A stretch of 10,371 bases of DNA from Alphaproteobacteria bacterium (GTDB lineage: Bacteria; Pseudomonadota; Alphaproteobacteria; Rickettsiales; JABSSG01): NCBI GenBank assembly GCA_022600235.1, contig JAHZKS010000021.1, positions 1 through 10,371 on the forward strand, written 5' to 3'. The position numbers were made by a program, and so were the translations under genes. This document shows positions 6,105 through 10,371 of this stretch, one piece after another. The notes beneath the pieces were generated by a model that was given only the letters and a program-made list of their open reading frames with translations, ran no database searches and had not been told where the DNA came from. Numbering within the stretch: position 1 is the stretch's first letter; every line of letters begins with the position of its first letter.

Positions 6105-8435
6105 ATGTACAAAATTACTAAAACTACATTCTTAAATATTGCTTTTCTGCTAACATTATTTTTTGTTACAGCACATGTGCAGCTTGCTTATGCCGATTCC
6201 GAAAAAATATCTGGAATAAAAGTAATAGGAAATACCCGTACAGAAAAATCGACTATTTTATCTTATATAAACCTTAAAGAAGGCGATATATATTCAAAAC
6301 AAAAAGCAGACCGGTCTATAAAAACTCTTTATAACACAGGTTTTTTTTCGAAGATTAGTATAAATTTTGAAAACGGAAAAATGACTATATCCGTTATAGA
6401 GAACCCTATAATCAATAAAGTTGATTTCTCTGGTAACAAAGCATTAAAAACTGAAATATTATCACAAGAACTCATATCTAAAACCAGATCATTTTTCTCT
6501 AAATCTAAGTTAAATAACGATGTTAATAGACTGATAGATATATATAACAAGTCTGGAAGATTCGCTACAAAGATCACGCCCCAAATAGCAACATTACCGC
6601 AAAATAGAGTAAATATACTATTTAAAATAAAAGAAGGTAAAAAATCCACCATCAAAAAAATTATTTTTGTAGGTAATAAACATTTCTCAGATAACACCTT
6701 AAAGTCAGAGATAATGTCTAAAGAGGATAAAATATACAACATATTCAGAGCAAATTACTATGATGCTGACATATTAGAGTATGACAAAGTATTACTAACA
6801 AAATTCTATCACTCTAAAGGTTATGCTGATTTCAAAGTTATATCAGCTACAGCAGATATAATATCAAAAAATAATGGATTCTATCTTACCTATTCAATAG
6901 AAGAAGGAGAACAGTATGACTTTGGTAATATCAAAATAAATAACCATATTTCTGCTGTGAATAAAAAAGATCTATTCAATCTTATAGAGTTTCAAAACGG
7001 TAAGATCTTTAATGCTAACCTGGTAGAAAAATCTACTCAATCGATAATAAAATACCTTGCTGTGAATGGTTATCCATTTGTTGATGTAAGAGCTAATTAT
7101 GATATAGATCACAAGAAAAAATTAGTTAATGTTAACTACATCATATCTAAAGCACAAAAAGTATATATAGGAAGAATAAACATAAGAGGAAATCTTAAAA
7201 CATATGATAATGTTATAAGAAAAGAGTTAAAATTGGCGGAAGGAGATCCTTACAACTCCTTCTTAATCAACAATTCTGAGCAACGTCTTAAAAATCTAGA
7301 CTTCTTTGAGAAGGTCAAGATTGATGTAGATAAAACAGATAAAAGAGATGTTGTAGATTTAGATATTTCTGTAGAAGAAAAATCTACTGCAGTTGTAAAT
7401 ATATCTGCTGGTTATTCTACATCTGATGGTCCTCTTGGTATGCTTGGGTTCACCGAAAAGAATCTGTTTGGACAAGGTAAGAAGCTTGCATTAAACCTTC
7501 AAAAATCATCTTCAAGCCTTTCTACAGGACTTTCTTTAACTCAACCAAACTTTATGCAAAGCAATATAGATGTTGGTTTTAGCGTAAAAAACTCTTCCAA
7601 AGACCATAACACGTCACACTTTGGATCTAACTCTGATTCAATACCTTATGAAATAAAGCATACTTCTGGTTCTTTATTTATGAATTATGAGATTACAGAT
7701 CACCTTGCTCACTCTGTAAACTATACTGTAAGCAGAGATAGTGTAGAGAAAGTAGATCCAACATCTGCCGCTATAATTGTAGAGCAAGCAGGAAAGAACA
7801 TAGTATCTTCAATTGGACATAATTTAGTCTATAACAAAACTGATAGTACCATTAATCCTACTACAGGGTACGCAATTAACTTCACACAGGTATTAGCAGG
7901 TTTAGGTGGAGATTCTAAATACATTAAAAACATACTAGAATATAGCTATTACTATCCTGTTATTGATGATCTTATTCTAAAACTAGCCTTCTCTGGCGGT
8001 AACGTATCTGGTCTTGGAAAAGACGTTAGGATTAATGAGAACTTTAGCTTAGGAGATTATTCATTACGTGGATTCGACTATTCAGGAGTTGGTCCTCGTA
8101 ATAAAACTGGCAAGCAAGATTATTTAGGAGGAGTATCATACTATACAGGTACTATTGAGGCAAAATTCCCTATACCTGGAGTTCCAAAAGATTCTGATGT
8201 ATCTGCTTCTATATTCAGTGACTTTGGTAGCATATGGGGAGTAGATATACCTAGCGGGTCTTCTTACACAAAAAATGATTTTCATAATGATAAATCCATC
8301 AGAGCCTCTGCTGGTATTGGTTTAATATGGGTCACAAGGATGGGACCACTAAGGATTGACTATGCAAAAACATTGAAAAAAGAGAGTTATGATAGAACAA
8401 GGGCATTGTTGTTTTCATTCTCAACATTATTCTAA
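6105..8435 (+). CDS. bamA: Outer membrane protein assembly factor BamA
   Basis: BamA (Omp85 family) is the essential outer-membrane core of the BAM complex, inserting beta-barrel proteins. The 776-residue precursor has a signal peptide (about 1-30, cleavage likely after AYA). Five POTRA domains follow at roughly 34-100, 102-177, 183-268, 272-350 and 353-426, each with the typical beta-alpha-alpha-beta-beta pattern and an in-domain GN or G motif such as KVIGNTRT, DFSGNKAL, IFVGNKHF and IRGNLKT. The C-terminal 16-strand barrel runs from about 430 to 776. It includes LRGFDYSGVGPR (654-665), the conserved loop-6 RGF motif, and GPLRIDYAKTL near the end. The last residue is Phe, as expected of the C-terminal targeting signal. 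The ATG lies 5 bases after rseP and 5 bases separate it from the Skp-like gene, its functional partner. Confidence 0.97.
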   Translation: MYKITKTTFLNIAFLLTLFFVTAHVQLAYADSEKISGIKVIGNTRTEKSTILSYINLKEGDIYSKQKADRSIKTLYNTGFFSKISINFENGKMTISVIENPIINKVDFSGNKALKTEILSQELISKTRSFFSKSKLNNDVNRLIDIYNKSGRFATKITPQIATLPQNRVNILFKIKEGKKSTIKKIIFVGNKHFSDNTLKSEIMSKEDKIYNIFRANYYDADILEYDKVLLTKFYHSKGYADFKVISATADIISKNNGFYLTYSIEEGEQYDFGNIKINNHISAVNKKDLFNLIEFQNGKIFNANLVEKSTQSIIKYLAVNGYPFVDVRANYDIDHKKKLVNVNYIISKAQKVYIGRINIRGNLKTYDNVIRKELKLAEGDPYNSFLINNSEQRLKNLDFFEKVKIDVDKTDKRDVVDLDISVEEKSTAVVNISAGYSTSDGPLGMLGFTEKNLFGQGKKLALNLQKSSSSLSTGLSLTQPNFMQSNIDVGFSVKNSSKDHNTSHFGSNSDSIPYEIKHTSGSLFMNYEITDHLAHSVNYTVSRDSVEKVDPTSAAIIVEQAGKNIVSSIGHNLVYNKTDSTINPTTGYAINFTQVLAGLGGDSKYIKNILEYSYYYPVIDDLILKLAFSGGNVSGLGKDVRINENFSLGDYSLRGFDYSGVGPRNKTGKQDYLGGVSYYTGTIEAKFPIPGVPKDSDVSASIFSDFGSIWGVDIPSGSSYTKNDFHNDKSIRASAGIGLIWVTRMGPLRIDYAKTLKKESYDRTRALLFSFSTLF

Positions 8436-8440
8436 TAACC

Positions 8441-8968
8441 ATGCAAAAACTTTTACTATATATATTACTCGTATCAATAGCATTTTCTGCTAATGCTGAC
8501 ACTGCAATTCTTGATGTAGATAAAATAATCACTAATTCTATTGCATATAAGAAATTCAAAAAAGACTGGGATAAAGAAAGTGAAACCTACCAGAAAGAGA
8601 TTGAATCCTACGAAACAAAAATGATTGAGTTAGATAAGAGAATCATTTCTGGATCAAATAGGATAGATAATCGTGATCTTGAAAAACTAAAAAAAGAATT
8701 AGCTGATTATGAGTTTATAATACAGAAGCTTGTAGAAAAAAGAAAAAATATACTTGATGCATCTTTTTCTACTGCACTTGGCGAGATAAGGATTGAAATT
8801 AAACATCTGGTAGATAAGTATGCTAAATCTCATAAAATAAAAATAATTATACCGAAATCTCAAACTATATACTCAGATGAGAATGTAGAAATTACTGATA
8901 ATATCTTGTACCAACTGAATGAAGCTTTTAAAGACATTACAAAATACAAAAATAAAGATTCACAATAA
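8441..8968 (+). CDS. skp: OmpH/Skp family periplasmic chaperone
   Basis: Skp-family proteins are trimeric periplasmic holdases that keep unfolded outer-membrane proteins soluble for BamA. The 175-residue precursor has a signal peptide (MQKLLLYILLVSIAFSANA, cleavage before DTA). The mature start TAILDVDKIITNSIAYKKF matches the family's opening beta strand and first helix. A long charged, Lys/Glu-rich coiled-coil segment (about 36-135) forms the tentacles, followed by the short C-terminal beta region (IKIIIPKSQTIYSDENVEIT) and a helix that packs the trimer base. Sequence conservation in this family is low, so the call rests on architecture plus its position between bamA and lpxD, which is characteristic. 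It starts 5 bases after bamA and ends 5 bases before lpxD. Confidence 0.9.
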   Translation: MQKLLLYILLVSIAFSANADTAILDVDKIITNSIAYKKFKKDWDKESETYQKEIESYETKMIELDKRIISGSNRIDNRDLEKLKKELADYEFIIQKLVEKRKNILDASFSTALGEIRIEIKHLVDKYAKSHKIKIIIPKSQTIYSDENVEITDNILYQLNEAFKDITKYKNKDSQ

Positions 8969-8973
8969 CAGAC

Positions 8974-10020
8974 ATGTCAAAAGAGAAAGTAACTTTTAAT
9001 AAAAATATTGGGCCTATAGATCTATCCGTCTTAGCCTCACATATTGGTGCAAAAATATATAAAAACAAACAACGTATAGACAGTATAGAAGAAACAAAAA
9101 TTAAAGATGTAGCAGATTTACGTTCAGCATCTAAAGATACTATTACTTTCGTATCCTCCAACAAAAACATACAAGACATCTTACAAACCAATGCTGCGGC
9201 ATGTATTGTTGCTGAGAATATGTTAGATAGTATTGATCAAGACATTTATTTACTAGTAGTAGTAAAAAACCCTTATGCATCTTACATTAAAATTGTTAGC
9301 CTGTTTTATCCTGTAATAGAAAAAACAAAACCGAAAACCAATGACTATTATATCTCAGAGACAGCTAAATTAGGTTCGGGTTCTTATATAGATTTTGGAT
9401 GTTATATAGGAGAGAATGTATCAATTGGTAAAAACGTAGCAATACATCCTAATACATATATTGGAGATAACGTTATCATAGGGGATAACTGCACAATATA
9501 TAATAATGTAACTATAACAAACACGATAATTGCTAACCATACAACTATCAACTCTGGTACAGTAATTGGCAAAAGAGGCTTTGGTTATGTCACAGATAAT
9601 GGACAGCATATAGCTATACCTCACCTTGGAAGAGTGATTATAGGGAGCCACGTAGAGATAGGCTCTAACACATCTATCGACAGAGGCACATTAGGAGATA
9701 CAGTAATAGGAGATATGTGCAAGCTTGATAATTTGATACAAATAGGGCATAATGTCACACTTGGAAAAGGATGCATACTAGTGTCGCAAGTAGGAATAGC
9801 CGGAAGCAGTAAGCTTGGAAATTATGTAACAGTCGGCGGACAGGCTGGAGTGGCTGGTCATATAACAATAGGTGACAAAACCCAGATAGCAGCCAAATCT
9901 GGTGTAATACAAGATACAAAATCTGAGAGTATTGTTATTGGATTTCCTGCACAACCAATAAAAGAATTTTGGAGACAAATTGCAACTTTAAAAAAATTGA
10001 TAACCAAAGGTAAAAAATGA
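8974..10020 (+). CDS. lpxD: UDP-3-O-(3-hydroxyacyl)glucosamine N-acyltransferase
   Basis: LpxD transfers a (3R)-hydroxyacyl chain from acyl carrier protein to the 2-amino group of UDP-3-O-acylglucosamine, the third step of lipid A synthesis, in the cytosol. The 348 residues comprise an N-terminal uridine-binding domain (about 1-115), a left-handed parallel beta-helix of hexapeptide repeats (about 125-322, e.g. IGENVSIGKNVAIHPNTYIG), and a C-terminal helical extension (328-348) that binds ACP in the family. GKRGFGY (199-205), IPHLGRV (215-221), IDRGTLGDTVIG (235-246) and QIGHNV (256-261) are present. The catalytic His is H259, and a second conserved His is H296 in AGH. Nothing is missing, so lipid A synthesis may be active. 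Its TGA overlaps the ATG of the fabZ stub by 4 bases (ATGA), the normal operon junction. Confidence 0.96.
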   Translation: MSKEKVTFNKNIGPIDLSVLASHIGAKIYKNKQRIDSIEETKIKDVADLRSASKDTITFVSSNKNIQDILQTNAAACIVAENMLDSIDQDIYLLVVVKNPYASYIKIVSLFYPVIEKTKPKTNDYYISETAKLGSGSYIDFGCYIGENVSIGKNVAIHPNTYIGDNVIIGDNCTIYNNVTITNTIIANHTTINSGTVIGKRGFGYVTDNGQHIAIPHLGRVIIGSHVEIGSNTSIDRGTLGDTVIGDMCKLDNLIQIGHNVTLGKGCILVSQVGIAGSSKLGNYVTVGGQAGVAGHITIGDKTQIAAKSGVIQDTKSESIVIGFPAQPIKEFWRQIATLKKLITKGKK

Positions 10021-10082
10021 CTGACTTAAAAGAGCACACATCAATTGATATCAGAGAGATTATAAAGATTAGAAGAATATGA
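10017..10082 (+). pseudogene. fabZ: Remnant of fabZ (3-hydroxyacyl-ACP dehydratase), N-terminal stub only
   Basis: The ATG overlaps the lpxD stop in the ATGA arrangement where fabZ usually follows lpxD in Proteobacteria. The 21-codon frame begins MTDLKEHTSIDIREIIKI, which resembles the FabZ N-terminus just before the invariant PHRYPFLLVDRV segment. Here it instead reads RRI and stops at 10080-10082. No HRYPFLLVDR, GHFP or catalytic Glu motif can be read in any plus-strand frame downstream, so the dehydratase body has been deleted or degraded rather than split by one frameshift. FabZ would dehydrate (3R)-hydroxyacyl-ACP in fatty-acid elongation, the same substrate class used by LpxD. The assignment relies on a short match plus synteny; an unrelated small frame is possible. 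Confidence 0.6.
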
Positions 10083-10371
10083 GAGATTCTAATGATGTTC
10101 AATAAATAGATATAGTCATTGTAAGAATACTGACTAATATTTTATAAACAATGTCATATGTACTAACATGTAAATTAATAAATTCAAGCCGTCCGCTACA
10201 ATATTTATCTAACTATTATACATAAAAATGAGTCAACTAGATATTCTGAATACTAAACATTAATTCAGATCCACAGCTAAATATATAATAATCAATTTTT
10301 AATTAACTAATACACTAAACAAATTCAAGTTATATTTAAACATTACTAAAAAAAAACTCTTTAGAAAATGC
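10083..10371. other. AT-rich region with no recognisable gene (probably decayed sequence)
   Basis: These 289 bases have stops in all frames on both strands at short intervals and no RNA gene that I recognise. A GC-richer island near 10187-10197 stands out from its surroundings. In the typical cluster, the rest of fabZ and then lpxA would be here, so this is most likely eroded coding sequence, now at or beyond recognition limits. Confidence 0.55.
10119..10147 (+). promoter_or_regulatory. Weak promoter-like sequence downstream of the fabZ stub
   Basis: TTGTAA (10119-10124) and TTATAA (10142-10147) are 17 bases apart, a passable sigma-70 arrangement that could serve a gene beyond the right edge. 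In DNA this AT-rich it may be chance. Confidence 0.15.

Noticed and set aside
6329..6742. Long minus-strand open frame inside bamA, and similar ones at 2351-2668, 5094-5423, 8937-9191 and 9421-9651
   Set aside because: They lie antisense to strongly conserved genes, have no recognisable domain, and are expected by chance in this composition.
9361..9940. Repeats in lpxD as a DNA repeat array or CRISPR
   Set aside because: The periodicity is in the protein (hexapeptide beta-helix); the DNA has no identical direct repeats with regular spacers.
10325..10371. Terminator at the right edge (A-run flanked by CTAAA/TTTAG)
   Set aside because: The stem is only five AT-rich pairs and would fold around the A-run itself, so it is not a credible intrinsic terminator.

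Overview
This AT-rich window reads as a chromosomal segment of an alphaproteobacterium with a small, eroding genome. The best guess is a Rickettsiales-type or similar obligately host-associated lineage. The evidence is the run uppS-cdsA-dxr-rseP-bamA-skp-lpxD with a fabZ stub, which is the classical alphaproteobacterial envelope-biogenesis order. In addition, hemF resembles rickettsial versions, the RNase E has the acidic insert in its S1 domain typical of alphaproteobacteria, and two genes at the window edges are broken. Genus cannot be fixed from the sequence alone. Having both dxr (MEP isoprenoid pathway) and lpxD (lipid A) argues against Rickettsia, which lacks dxr, and against Anaplasmataceae, which lack lpx genes. 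A Midichloriaceae-like or other LPS-bearing relative is more likely.

Layout. Positions 1-1222 (minus strand) hold the 5' two thirds or so of the RNase E core. It is split by a one-base frameshift near 311-317 and runs off the left edge. Positions 1223-1528 are a divergent intergenic region with candidate control elements. From 1529 to 10020 everything is on the plus strand: hemF (heme), then uppS, cdsA, dxr, rseP, bamA, skp/ompH-like and lpxD. These are packed with 1-11 base overlaps or 5-base gaps, apart from a 13-base gap before uppS and a 64-base gap before rseP. At 10017 a fabZ-like start overlaps the lpxD stop (ATGA) but hits a stop after 21 codons. The rest of the window (10083-10371) is very AT-rich and shows no gene.

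How the genes fit together. Dxr makes MEP, the committed intermediate for isoprenoids, and UppS uses isoprenoid units to build the undecaprenyl carrier lipid for the cell wall. CdsA supplies CDP-diacylglycerol for phospholipids, RseP is an intramembrane metalloprotease, BamA and the Skp-like chaperone assemble outer-membrane proteins, and LpxD adds an acyl chain to the lipid A precursor. FabZ would use the same (3R)-hydroxyacyl-ACP pool as LpxD, so its decay here is the main biological oddity, together with the broken rne. I did not find a convincing new defence, mobile or RNA system. The notable signals are gene erosion at both edges, a motif shared by the two divergent upstream regions, and an almost complete lack of Shine-Dalgarno sequences.
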